This document shows, one piece after another, positions 18,205-26,723 of a stretch of DNA of 64,000 nucleotides. Every line of letters begins with the position of its first letter. The first letter of the stretch is position 1. A program made the translations under genes and the position numbers. Source of the DNA: Candidatus Sumerlaeia bacterium (GTDB lineage: Bacteria > Sumerlaeota > Sumerlaeia > SLMS01 > JAHLLQ01); contig JAHCAW010000015.1 in assembly GCA_019634695.1 (NCBI GenBank), forward strand, positions 1 to 64,000. The letters run 5' to 3'. The notes beneath the pieces are model-generated. The model was not told where the DNA came from, did not search any database, and worked only from the letters and a program-made list of their open reading frames with translations.

Positions 18205-19548
18205 TCAGAGAAGCGCCAGCAATCCCAGGCCCATCGCCAGCCCGGCCACGAAACCGAGTATCTGAATCCACGCCAACTCGCGTCGCCCCACCTCGTCGAC
18301 CAGCCGCTCGATCGTCGCCGGGTCCATCGCCAGCACTTCCCGCTCGACGATTGCCGCCACGGGTAGCAACCCGAGCAGGTCGCGCTGCAAGTCCGACAGG
18401 TTCTGCCGGAACGCCTGCTTCAGACTGCCCGACTCCCCGTCGAACAGCGCCTCCGGCAGACGCCGCAACACTTCGTGCAGCGCCCCTTCGACCGCCTCCC
18501 ACGTCTCGGGCTTGCGCCCGATCTCCGCGAGGCCCTCGGCCAGCAACGCCAGTCCCCGTTCCTCGCACCAGTCCAGCCCCCGCTCGATCGCCGCCAGCCG
18601 CACCCGCCCCACCGCTTCCGACGCCTCCGGCGCCCGCAACCGCTCCGCCAGTCCCTCGGCCGTCTCAATCAGCACGTCCGCCAGGTTCTCCGCCGCAGAC
18701 TCGCTCCGCAGCGTCTCGACCAGCGAATCCCGCAACGCATCCCAGTCGAGCACGAACTGCTCGGCGAAGAAGCCCCGCACGGGATGGCGTTCGCGATAGC
18801 GCCGGAAGTGCTCCTCGAGCAGCGCCATGATCCGCGTCACCGTACCGTCGCGCGCCGATTCGCGGAAGACCCACTCCGCCACCGCCCGGCGCACGGCATG
18901 ATGGTGCACGAATGCCCGCAGCGCCCCGTCGATCCAGCCCAGCACGCGCTCGCTCGTCAGATACTGGTCGAGAGCCCGCGCGGCCGCCTGCCGCAGGTCC
19001 GGCCGCAATCGCTGCACGAACGCCGGCCCGTGTTGCTCGATGCCCTCCGTCACCGCCGCCACCAGCACCGCGCGCACTTGCGCGTCGTCCAGCAGACCGT
19101 CCAGCTCGCGCCGCACCACCCGCCCGATCGCGGCCTGCAAGTCCGGATCCTCCAGCGCCACCGCCACCGCATCCGGGTGCATCAGGCGCTCGGCCGCGAC
19201 CTGACCCAGCGCCCGGGCGAAGCGCGCCTGCTCGCGTGGCACCAGCCCCTGCGGCCAAGCCACCAGCCACGACCGACGCACCCGCGGACGGAACAGCATC
19301 CGGATCGCGAGCCAGTTTGTCAGAAAGCCCACCGAGCCGCTGGCCAGCACCACCAGCGCCGCCCGCGTGCCCGTCGGCCAGGCACTCTGCGATGGCCCCC
19401 CGAGCAGGCGCCACGCCGCCAGCGCCAACACGGCGAACAGACCGACAACCGACAACGCCCCGCAGGCGCGCAGCAGCCAAAGCAGCCCCGCGCGCGACGA
19501 GGCATCCGTCCCTGCCGTCGCCCTGCCGCCCGATGTCATGCCGGTCAT
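18205..19548 (-). CDS. DUF445 family membrane protein
   Basis: 447 residues. The hallmark of DUF445 (YjiN/YheB type), GSVGFLTNWLAIRMLFRPR, lies at about 54-72. Two membrane spans precede and include it (LLWLLRACGALSVVGLFAVL and the following VVLASGSVGFL), and one span ends the protein (ILGFVAGLAMGLGLLALL). Between them is a long helical region rich in Ala, Arg and Glu, which places most of the protein outside the membrane. DUF445 function is not established. The next gene upstream on this strand is the PP2C phosphatase, 36 bases away, so they are probably an operon. Confidence 0.88.
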   Translation of the reverse strand: MTGMTSGGRATAGTDASSRAGLLWLLRACGALSVVGLFAVLALAAWRLLGGPSQSAWPTGTRAALVVLASGSVGFLTNWLAIRMLFRPRVRRSWLVAWPQGLVPREQARFARALGQVAAERLMHPDAVAVALEDPDLQAAIGRVVRRELDGLLDDAQVRAVLVAAVTEGIEQHGPAFVQRLRPDLRQAAARALDQYLTSERVLGWIDGALRAFVHHHAVRRAVAEWVFRESARDGTVTRIMALLEEHFRRYRERHPVRGFFAEQFVLDWDALRDSLVETLRSESAAENLADVLIETAEGLAERLRAPEASEAVGRVRLAAIERGLDWCEERGLALLAEGLAEIGRKPETWEAVEGALHEVLRRLPEALFDGESGSLKQAFRQNLSDLQRDLLGLLPVAAIVEREVLAMDPATIERLVDEVGRRELAWIQILGFVAGLAMGLGLLALL

Positions 19549-19584
19549 GTCCGTCCGAATCGCCCCGCGCCCGGCGCGGTGCCG

Positions 19585-20424
19585 TCACGCGCGGGTCTCG
19601 TTCTCCCGATCCCGCGAATCCTCGACTCCGAGGAAGCGCACGAGGATCACCGAGATGTTGTCGAGCCCGCCGTTGGCGTTCGCTGCCTGGATCAACTCCC
19701 GGACGGCCGTCTCGAGGTCCGGGTGCTTCAGCAGGATCGCGCGCATGGCGGCATCGTCCACCATGCCTGAAAGCCCGTCCGAGCACAGCAGGTAGGTGTC
19801 GCCCGTCCGCAGCGCCCGCGACTGCACGTCCACTTCGACGTCCAGTTTGTTGCCCAGCGCCCGCGTGATCACGTTCTTCCAGCGGTGGTTCTTGGCCTCT
19901 TCGGCCGTGATGATCTTCTTCTGCAACTGCTCCGAGACCCACGAGTGGTCCAGCGTCAGTTGCTCGATTTCGCCCTCGCGCAGCAGATAACATCGCGAGT
20001 CGCCGACGTGCGCGATCGCCAGCCGGTTCGTGCCCGGGTCGATCAGCAGCGCCACCAGCGTCGTCCCCATGCCGCTGTATTCGGCATGCTCGAGCGACAG
20101 GTTGCACACGTCGCGATTGGCCACCTTGATGCCGGAGACGAGGGTGTTCTCGAGTTCGCTCAAGCCGGGCTCGGCCGGGAAGGGCCAGGTCACGTCGCTG
20201 GCCGTCGAGGTGCGCACGAACTCGACGATCGACTCGATCGCCTGCCGGCTCGCCACCTCGCCCGCGTTGTGTCCGCCCATGCCGTCGGCCACGATGTAGA
20301 GCCCGATGTCGGGCACCACCGACAGGCTGTCCTCGTTGTGTCCCCGCTTCAGGCCCCGGTCGCTCAGCCCCGCGGCCTGGATCCGAATGCCTGCGTCTTC
20401 GCCGGTTTGCAGCTCTCTGAACAA
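19585..20424 (-). CDS. prpC: PP2C-family serine/threonine phosphatase
   Basis: 279 residues from a TTG start (no ATG precedes the domain; gagg lies about 10 bases upstream). All metal-binding motifs are present: GLSDRGLKRGHNEDS, VADGMGGHNAGEVAS, GDSRCYLLREGEIEQLTLDHS, LLCSDGLSGMVDD and GGLDNISVILV. These bind two Mn/Mg ions and hydrolyse phospho-Ser/Thr. Bacterial PrpC enzymes usually oppose Hanks-type kinases. The only kinase-like protein in the window (29982-33251) has lost its catalytic residues, so the partner kinase is probably elsewhere. The protein is soluble. Confidence 0.94.
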   Translation of the reverse strand: MFRELQTGEDAGIRIQAAGLSDRGLKRGHNEDSLSVVPDIGLYIVADGMGGHNAGEVASRQAIESIVEFVRTSTASDVTWPFPAEPGLSELENTLVSGIKVANRDVCNLSLEHAEYSGMGTTLVALLIDPGTNRLAIAHVGDSRCYLLREGEIEQLTLDHSWVSEQLQKKIITAEEAKNHRWKNVITRALGNKLDVEVDVQSRALRTGDTYLLCSDGLSGMVDDAAMRAILLKHPDLETAVRELIQAANANGGLDNISVILVRFLGVEDSRDRENETRA

Positions 20425-20721
20425 GATCCACGCCTCGTTGCGGCCGAGTCTGTCACTGCGTCAACGTCCCGCACCAGCCCCACGCGGACACCCCGTTGCG
20501 TCTCGTTCCAGAAATCCTTCCCCCGGCACCACCCGGGCAAGACAAAGTTGGTCCACTTTCCCCCCCCCTGCGTCCAGCCGATTCGGGGCGCTGGCGGACT
20601 CCAGCAAGGACCAAACGGAATCGGCACCCCAACCCGCAGGCCCGCCTTCCCGTTGACAGGGCCCCGCCCTTGCCCCGAGCCTCCCGCACCGCTCGGCGGC
20701 ACGTCGCCGCCGGGCACGCGC

Positions 20722-20797
20722 AGGGGAGTAGTTCAGCTGGTAGAACGCGGGTCTTTGGAACCCGATGTCGCAGGTTCGAGTCCTGCCTCCCCTGCCA
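20722..20797 (+). tRNA. tRNA-Gln (anticodon TTG), CCA encoded
   Basis: The cloverleaf folds fully: acceptor aggggag (20722-20728) with ctcccct (20787-20793); D arm gttc...gaac; anticodon stem cgggt/acccg with loop ctttgga, giving anticodon TTG; T arm gcagg-ttcgagt-cctgc; discriminator G at 20794 and CCA at 20795-20797. A TTGACA at 20653 could be a -35 box, but no matching -10 is visible. Confidence 0.96.
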
Positions 20798-20845
20798 TCC
20801 ACCTACGCCTTTGGCTTCGGCGGACCGGTCCCCCCCCTTACCGCA

Positions 20846-22225
20846 TCAACCATTCAGGCCGTACTCGGCGGCCACGTACTTCTCCGCCACCGACTCGCGC
20901 TCGAGTTCCGCCCGCAGCTCCTCCTCGGTCGCCGGCAGCTCCTCGGCCTGCATCTCGAGCACGTCGAACCACGACTCCTCGCGCTTGGGCACGCGCAACC
21001 GACCGGCCTCGTGCGCCGCGCGCAATTCCTCCAGCGCCGCCCGCACCGCCACCACCGTCTGCTCGTAGGGCGTCGCCGCCGCCGCGATCCGCTCGCTGAT
21101 CCGCAGCACCACGTCCGGCCGCAGCACCCACGCCTGCGGATCCAGCGACGCGTCCGACTCCGTCAGCCAGTCCCGCAGCCGCGCCGCATCCCCCGCGCCA
21201 CCCGCCGACGCCACGTTCATCAGCCGGCAGTCGTAGGCCAACTGCTCCAGCGACACCGTCGGCGCATAGTCGCTCAGCAGACGCACCCGCGCCACCGACT
21301 CGTTCGACCACAGGTCGCACACCGCCTGCGCGATGTTGCCCACAGGGCTCAGGTGCGCGCATGCCGCCGAACGGCCCTCCATCGAAATCGGCACGCCCGC
21401 CAGCGCCTTCATGTACGGGCCCTCGTACGCGCAATCCTTGCTCGGCCCGACGGCCCCGCGGCTGTACGCCACCAGCGACCGCGGCACCGACGCCACCCGC
21501 ACCACCGCCGCGAACAGCCGCGGGATCATGCGCTGCTCGGCCAGCACCATCGCCGTGTTCGCAAACCCGCACGCCGTGTCGCCCGCCGCCACGATGTTCT
21601 GCCGACGGCAACTCGCCACGATCGCGTCCCACAGGAAACTCATGTCCCGCGCGCCCAGAACGCCGAGCGCGAACACCACCGTCCGCAGGTCCGCGTTCAT
21701 CAACGCCTCGTCGCACACCTCCTTGCCGCCCGTCGACTCGATGGCGATCATGTCCGCCCCGGCCTCGCCCGCGCCCTCGAAGAACTCCAGCATCTTGTCC
21801 CAGTACTCGCCGCGCCGCATCAGCGGCGGCCGCACGAACTCCCGCGTGTCGTTCGGCGTCAGCCGCAACGCCGAGTTCAGCCCATGCCGGTCGTGCGCCT
21901 CGCGCAGTGCATCCCCCAGCACCCGCGTGATCTCCAGCCCCCAGCCCGGATTCTCCGTCATCGGCGGCAACGTCTCGAATTCCACCACCAACCCGGGCAC
22001 CTCCAACTCGACCGCCCGCCGCACCACCCCCGCGATCATGTCCTGATAGTGCCCGCGCACCTCGCCCCACGTGCCGGCCGCGATGTCCATCGGCGGCAGG
22101 GTGAAGTTGATCTCCGGGTACACCGCCCCGGACCCGATCTCGATCCCGCGCCCGCACGCCACCGGCCGCGGCGCCCTGCCGAACAGGAAATCGTCCAGCC
22201 CTGCCACTGCCAAGGTGCCTGCCAT
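20846..22225 (-). CDS. mtaB: Methanol--corrinoid protein methyltransferase, MtaB-like
   Basis: 459 residues, as in archaeal MtaB. MtaB moves the methyl group of methanol to the Co(I) corrinoid of MtaC. The zinc ligands known from Methanosarcina MtaB (Glu164, Cys220, Cys269) have counterparts here: Glu163 in MIAIESTGGKEV, Cys219 in VAAGDTACGFANTAM and Cys265 in GAVGPSKDCAYEG. The conserved MEGRSAACAHLSPVGNIAQ and DLWSNESV follow. The start at 22225 is preceded by gaggga and gives the family length. Bacterial MtaB is known in methanol-using acetogens, but no mtaC or mtaA is in the window, so the methyl acceptor is unknown. A related demethylase for another methyl compound remains possible. Confidence 0.88.
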   Translation of the reverse strand: MAGTLAVAGLDDFLFGRAPRPVACGRGIEIGSGAVYPEINFTLPPMDIAAGTWGEVRGHYQDMIAGVVRRAVELEVPGLVVEFETLPPMTENPGWGLEITRVLGDALREAHDRHGLNSALRLTPNDTREFVRPPLMRRGEYWDKMLEFFEGAGEAGADMIAIESTGGKEVCDEALMNADLRTVVFALGVLGARDMSFLWDAIVASCRRQNIVAAGDTACGFANTAMVLAEQRMIPRLFAAVVRVASVPRSLVAYSRGAVGPSKDCAYEGPYMKALAGVPISMEGRSAACAHLSPVGNIAQAVCDLWSNESVARVRLLSDYAPTVSLEQLAYDCRLMNVASAGGAGDAARLRDWLTESDASLDPQAWVLRPDVVLRISERIAAAATPYEQTVVAVRAALEELRAAHEAGRLRVPKREESWFDVLEMQAEELPATEEELRAELERESVAEKYVAAEYGLNG

Positions 22226-22323
22226 GATGCCGCGTCCCTCCCGCGCCCGAAATTTCAAGCCTGCAACCGTTTGCATGACCCTCCGCCGCCCCCCGGCGCA
22301 AGCCTTTCCCAACCGCCCCCACC

Positions 22324-23277
22324 GTCCGCGAGCGCATTGCCTACGACGAGTTCGGCCTTCCGTACATCTTCACGGACATCAACGCCAACGACTAGCACCA
22401 GCGCGAGTCGCTGATCGGCAAGCCCTACGCCTTCGGCGGCTATCGCTGGGACGCGGCGCTGGGGATGTACGACCTGCGGTTGCGGTTCTACGACCCGGTG
22501 CTGGGGCGAGCCCGTCCGCCGAAGTCTTGACGAAGGCGGATCATCTCCCGCGATCCGATCGGCGCCTGGGGCGACGGGCTCAACCTAGGCAACCCCTACA
22601 CCTTCGTCGGCAACACCCCCTGGACCTGGCTCGATCCGTGGGGGCTCAAGAGCGAGTTCGCAGGGCATGGCGCGTGGGGCGAGAGGGCCGCGGCTGCATG
22701 GGACGCGAAGGTGCAGGGGGTTTACGACCTCGCCTTCGTTCATCGGCCCGGCGCCGTCGGGGTCGCCGCCGATGTCTATAATTTCACGTTCTACTACCAC
22801 ACGCAGATCATCCAGTGTCCGAGCGCCGTGCTGCGCACCGGCGTCGGGACGGCCGAGGGGGTTGTCGGCTACGACAGGAACGGCAACCGCCTGTCAATTG
22901 GTCAGCGGGTCGTGGGCGTTGGCGGCGACGCCCTGACGGTCGCCTCGGCCATTCTGCCGGCGAAGCAGTTCGGGGGCTTTCTCAGCGCGCGCTTTGGCCC
23001 AAAGGCTGCCGCCACAGCGCCTGCCGCAGTCCCGGGCGCCGTCGGCGTCAACGCCGCCCGAGGTGGCCCCGCCGCCGCGGCACCCAAGCCCTTGACGCCG
23101 GGGGCGGTGCGCTGCGAAGGAGCAGTAGAGAGTGCGCCGAGCACATTGACTGGCCGAGGCTATGGCGTAGCAGACCCTGCTGTTCGCATACCAAGAACTT
23201 GGGCGGAGGCTGACTTCCGAGCGGCATTGCAGGGCCGTCCGCCATCAGTCCCGAGAAGGAGCGCAGTTGGATCGTGA
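22324..23277 (+). pseudogene. RHS-repeat C-terminal fragment with in-frame stops
   Basis: One frame carries the end of an RHS core: RERIAYDEFGLPYIFTDINAND, stop TAG (22393), then GGYRWDAALGMYDLRLRFYDPVLGR, stop TGA (22528), then ISRDPIGAWGDGLNLGNPYTFVGNTPWTWLDPWGL. RFYDP..GR, RDPIG and DPWGL are the hallmarks of RHS proteins, which normally end in a variable toxin tip after DPxG. About 190 residues follow, beginning KSEFAGHGAWGERAAA, with an Ala/Pro-rich middle and no domain I recognise. The upstream RHS barrel is absent and the fragment starts about 100 bases from the mtaB start. It is a decayed remnant left by transfer or recombination. Confidence 0.8.
22510..22543 (+). repeat. Short insertion with inverted arms inside the RHS motif
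   Basis: RHS proteins read LGRF(I/L)SRDPIG. Here about 30 extra bases separate LGR from ISRDPIG and supply the TGA stop. The extra bases carry short inverted arms tccgcc (22515-22520) and ggcgga (22535-22540) around 14 bases. It may be a small mobile repeat; no second copy was recognised in this window. Confidence 0.4.
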
Positions 23278-23630
23278 AGAACGGCGCAACGGATGAAGTC
23301 GTCGCATGGATGAGCCTCGATGCGGTCGACGTGATCCAGGTGGGCGATTTGATTGTCAAAGGGGCGATTCATCAAAATGCCGCCGACGGAATGCTGGCGG
23401 CGATCCCCTCGCCGGCGTTCAAGATTCAGAACGACGATCTCGAAACCGCCGCGACCATCGATGCCGACGGAAATCTCTATCTCAGAGGGCGGTGTCATGA
23501 AGAGTGGGAGTATTTGTCAGTATCTCGCGTTGCGACGAAGCGAGTCGGCATTCCCATTTGGGCTGATGCTGACGATTGCAGCATTCCTCCCTTGCGGCTT
23601 GCCCGGGCAGTACGATGTCGAGGTCTTTGA
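23274..23630 (+). CDS. Hypothetical protein downstream of RHS remnant
   Basis: Up to 118 residues from a GTG that overlaps the RHS-frame stop (GTGA at 23274-23277). The first 75 residues look like real protein (DVIQVGDLIVKGAIHQNAADG, then DDLETAATIDADGNLYLRG), and the composition is AT-richer than the neighbours. The same frame is open upstream of the GTG (PEKERSWIVKNG), so this may be the frameshifted end of the RHS tip rather than a separate gene. The 3' third overlaps the next gene in another frame, and its last 35 residues look random. Immunity protein or toxin tail are both possible; no family recognised. Confidence 0.4.
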   Translation: MKNGATDEVVAWMSLDAVDVIQVGDLIVKGAIHQNAADGMLAAIPSPAFKIQNDDLETAATIDADGNLYLRGRCHEEWEYLSVSRVATKRVGIPIWADADDCSIPPLRLARAVRCRGL

Positions 23631-24426
23631 GCCCAAGGAGTGCTGTGTGGACTGGGGGCCGTTGGAGCTCGGCATGAACTATAGAGTTTCGGCGAGCGCG
23701 ATGCATCTGAGATGGGATACGGAAGTCCGGATATTCAGTATTGATGCGGGCGGTTCTTGGGTCCAGCTCGACCGCCGGACAGGTTTTTCCTTTGGGGGAG
23801 GAATTGCGCAGTATGACTTTACATACAAGGAAGCCAGTAACGAGTATGCGGTTTTCGTGTGGGAAGCGGCAGGTTCCGGTCCTGGAAGTTTCATTAACAA
23901 TGGAACGCAACTCTACCTGTTTGATGGCAGTCAATCCGAGATGCTTGGAAGTCTGTACATGGAAGCCTCGGGCATCGAGTACTTCGAAGAGACGGAGGAG
24001 GTTTGGCTGCTGGGGCGGTTCGCGGATGGCACCTACGGGCTCGTCTACGGTCCACTGCAAACGCTGACTCACCCCGACGAGCACGAGCACTTCATCCCCT
24101 TGGAGCGTCCTCCCTCGCTGAGTTCTTGGCTCACCTCGCTGGGTACTCTGGAGAGAGTCGCTACCTACTCGCTGACATACGATTCGGCCCGCGATATTTG
24201 GTGGGCTGTGGGAAGGCCCGACGTGGGGCGGGAACTCTGGGCATGGGATCGCCAGGGCGCCTTTGTCCAGCGCGTCGTGCTGGGCGACGACATCGAGGGC
24301 AACGTGCTGGCGCTCACCTATCAGGAGGACAACCTCTTCTGGATCGGCACGTCGGCGGGGTTCTACCAACTCGCCCTCTCGCCCCCCGCCGCCGCCCGCC
24401 CCGTAGTCTGGACAATCTACGAGTAG
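23497..24426 (+). CDS. Secreted protein of unknown function
   Basis: 309 residues. The ATG at 23497 is preceded by gagggc and followed by a signal-peptide-like segment (AFPFGLMLTIAAFLPCGLPGQ). The mature part repeats short beta motifs ending in aromatic residues (IEYFEETEEVWLLGR, YDSARDIWWAVGR, LALTYQEDNLFWIGT), spaced like blades of a small beta-propeller. The first 500 bases are AT-richer than the rest of the window, whereas the 3' part returns to normal GC. It lies directly behind the RHS remnant and may have arrived with it. No enzyme motif seen. Confidence 0.6.
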   Translation: MKSGSICQYLALRRSESAFPFGLMLTIAAFLPCGLPGQYDVEVFEPKECCVDWGPLELGMNYRVSASAMHLRWDTEVRIFSIDAGGSWVQLDRRTGFSFGGGIAQYDFTYKEASNEYAVFVWEAAGSGPGSFINNGTQLYLFDGSQSEMLGSLYMEASGIEYFEETEEVWLLGRFADGTYGLVYGPLQTLTHPDEHEHFIPLERPPSLSSWLTSLGTLERVATYSLTYDSARDIWWAVGRPDVGRELWAWDRQGAFVQRVVLGDDIEGNVLALTYQEDNLFWIGTSAGFYQLALSPPAAARPVVWTIYE

Positions 24427-24578
24427 GCCACCGCACCGCTACGCTCTTTCAACCCCGCGCGTTCGATCACGACTCGCTGTCCCGCATGACGGGCCGGCGA
24501 TGATTCCTCTTGTCCGGTCCGGCGCCGGCCGGGAGCGTCGCCAGACTCCGCGCCTTGCGTCAAGGAACCCGATTGCCC

Positions 24579-26210
24579 ATGAACGAGTTGTCCTGGCTCA
24601 GTCTGGCCCCGCCGCTGGTCGCCATCCTCGCCGCGCTGGTCACCCGACAGGTGATCCTGTCGCTCTTTCTGGGCATCTGGATGGGGTGGACGGTGCTGTC
24701 GGGGTGGAACCCGCTTGGCGGCCTGGCCGAGGCGCTGGCCCAGCTCATCCGCGTTTTCGAGAGCGGCTACAACACGAAGGTCATCCTGTTCAGCGCGCTC
24801 GTCGGTTCGCTCATCACGTTGACGCAGCGTTCGGGCGGCGTGGAGGGCTTCGTGCAGTGGATGCGCTCGCTGCGCATCGGCCAGACGCATCGCAGCGCCG
24901 GCCTGCTCGCCTTCGTCACCGGCATCGTTGTCTTCGTCGAGTCGAGCATCACCTGTCTGGTCGTCGGCTCGGTGTCGCGTCCGCTCAGCGACCGGGTGCG
25001 CATGGCGCGCGAGAAGCTCGCCTACATCTGCGACTCGACCTCGGCGCCGGTCTGCATCCTGATCCCGCTCAACGCGTGGGGCGCCTACATCATGGGGCTG
25101 CTCGCGGCCGAGGGGGTGGATCGGCCGCTGTCCGTGCTTGCCAAGGCGGTGCCGCTCAACTTCTACGCCTGGCTCGCCCTGCTGCTGGTGCTGATCGTGA
25201 TCCTGACCGGTTGGGACTTTGGCCCGATGAAGGCGGCCGAGCGGCGCGCGCGCGAGACCGGCAAGCTGGTGCGCGACGGCGCCATCCCGATGATCGATGC
25301 CGACGTGATCTCGCTGGCGCCGCGCGAGGGCATTCCGCTGCGCCGGCGCAACATGATGGTGCCCATCGCCACGATGATCCTGATGATGCCCGCCGGCCTG
25401 TTCATCACGGGCTACACGGCGGTGCGCGACAGCGCCGCGACCGCACGCACCGAGTTGCCCGTCGCCGAGGCACGCCATGTCGAGCTGGCCGGGCTGCTGG
25501 CCGAATCCGAAGGCGTTGCCAATCCCGCACTCGACGTGGCTCGCGCCGCCTGGCAGCAGGATCTCGAGACTGCCGCCGCCCGCATCGACACCCTGCGCAC
25601 CCAGTCGCTGCTCCAGCCCGAGTTCTTCGCCATTCTGGACCAGGGCTCGGGTTCGACCGCCGTCTTCTGGGCCGTCGTCGCCGCCATCGTCGTCGCCGCC
25701 TGCATGTATCTGGGTCAGGGTATCCTGTCGCTGGCCGACGTGATGAGCCTGATTCTCAAGGGCGCGGGCGGCCTGATGCCCATGGCCGTCATCATGATGC
25801 TGGCATTCGGGCTCAACGACACATGCGGCGCGCTCGGCACCGGCGCCTACGTCGCCGAGGCCACGAAGGACCTGCTGCACCACGCGTGGATTCCCGGACT
25901 GCTGTTCCTGATCTCGTGCTTCATCGCCTTTTCGACCGGCACCTCGTGGGGCACCTTCGGCATCATGATGCCGATCGGCGTGCCGCTGGTGGCGTTGTCG
26001 GGTGGCAGCCTGCCGCTGGCCGTGGCGGCCATCATGGGCGGGGGCGTCTTCGGCGATCACTGCTCGCCGATCTCGGACACGTCGGTCGTCTCGTCGATGG
26101 CCACGGCGTGCGACCACATCGACCACGTGCGCACGCAGCTTCCCTACGCGCTGCTCGCCGCCGCCGGGGCCTTCGCCATCTACGTCGTCGCCGGGTTCGT
26201 GATGTCGTGA
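24579..26210 (+). CDS. NhaC-family Na+/H+ antiporter
   Basis: 543 residues, about 11 membrane spans. The family signature REKLAYICDSTSAPVCILIPLNAWGAY (read in parts) and the late FSTGTSWGTFGIMMPIGVPL and GDHCSPISDTSVVSSMATACD motifs identify the NhaC/Tet(35)-like group. Where many NhaC proteins have FIDDYFNALTVG, this one has FVESSITCLVVG, a variant seen in a subset of the family, so the transported ions may differ. A periplasmic or cytoplasmic loop of about 80 residues rich in Ala and Glu (RDSAATARTELPVAEA onward) splits the two halves. The start at 24579 follows aagga; longer in-frame starts lack a membrane-like N-terminus. Confidence 0.88.
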   Translation: MNELSWLSLAPPLVAILAALVTRQVILSLFLGIWMGWTVLSGWNPLGGLAEALAQLIRVFESGYNTKVILFSALVGSLITLTQRSGGVEGFVQWMRSLRIGQTHRSAGLLAFVTGIVVFVESSITCLVVGSVSRPLSDRVRMAREKLAYICDSTSAPVCILIPLNAWGAYIMGLLAAEGVDRPLSVLAKAVPLNFYAWLALLLVLIVILTGWDFGPMKAAERRARETGKLVRDGAIPMIDADVISLAPREGIPLRRRNMMVPIATMILMMPAGLFITGYTAVRDSAATARTELPVAEARHVELAGLLAESEGVANPALDVARAAWQQDLETAAARIDTLRTQSLLQPEFFAILDQGSGSTAVFWAVVAAIVVAACMYLGQGILSLADVMSLILKGAGGLMPMAVIMMLAFGLNDTCGALGTGAYVAEATKDLLHHAWIPGLLFLISCFIAFSTGTSWGTFGIMMPIGVPLVALSGGSLPLAVAAIMGGGVFGDHCSPISDTSVVSSMATACDHIDHVRTQLPYALLAAAGAFAIYVVAGFVMS

Positions 26211-26271
26211 TCCGGGCCACGGCGCCGCACGGCGATGGGCTGCATTGGGGTACAGCCCGGCAACATGGACA

Positions 26272-26317
26272 ACAGCTCGGTCCGGCAGGATGGGTAACAG
26301 TCCTACCGCGGAGCTGT
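26272..26317 (+). other. Imperfect two-part hairpin after the NhaC gene
   Basis: Outer arms acagctc (26272-26278) and gagctgt (26311-26317) match exactly; inner arms cggcagga and tcctaccg pair with one mismatch. Two similar words, atggacaacag and atgggtaacag, lie on either side of the inner stem. It could be a terminator, a small RNA or the end of a lost mobile element. Confidence 0.4.
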
Positions 26318-26359
26318 CTTGGGGAGCTGTGCAGGTGGACTGGATGTCGCGAGTCGCTC

Positions 26360-26605
26360 AGCGTGCTTCAGCACGCTCTTCCTTGCCCCCGGGTTCACCC
26401 GGTGGGGGGGCTTGAGGCATTAACTATTGCAGCGCGCTTCAGCGCGACTTCCAATGTGTGATCGTGTGCCGTTCGAGCGACTCCCCCCGGCTGAACAAGG
26501 TTGCAACCATCCGGAAGCACGCTGAAGCGCGCTTCAGAAAAGCCTTTCCAGGCAAGGTCCCGCCTGCTGAAGCAGGGGGCAAAGAAGAGCATGCTGAAGC
26601 ATGCT
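26360..26605. repeat. Family of five hairpins with TGAA/TTCA core
   Basis: Five inverted repeats share a GC-TGAA-GC core (or its complement GC-TTCA-GC) but differ in the outer stem: agcgtgc-ttca-gcacgct (26360-26377), cgcgc-ttca-gcgcg (26433-26446), the 16-base palindrome ctgaagcgcgcttcag (26522-26537), cctgc-tgaa-gcagg (26563-26576) and agcatgc-tgaa-gcatgct (26588-26605). Stem bases change on both sides together, so pairing is preserved while sequence is not. Confidence 0.7.
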
Positions 26606-26723
26606 GAGCGCGTTTGAAGTTGGGTTGTTCGCCGCACAAGTGTGCTGGACGCCGGAATGGAGACGTGGCCGGCTATCGGGCGTTGGCTGCGTCAAAATAC
26701 AAAACGCCATAGGAGGCGTTCCT

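Noticed and set aside
20653-20682. TTGACA as promoter of tRNA-Gln
   Set aside because: The -35 match is perfect, but the 17-base-spaced hexamer is GC-rich and not a plausible -10.
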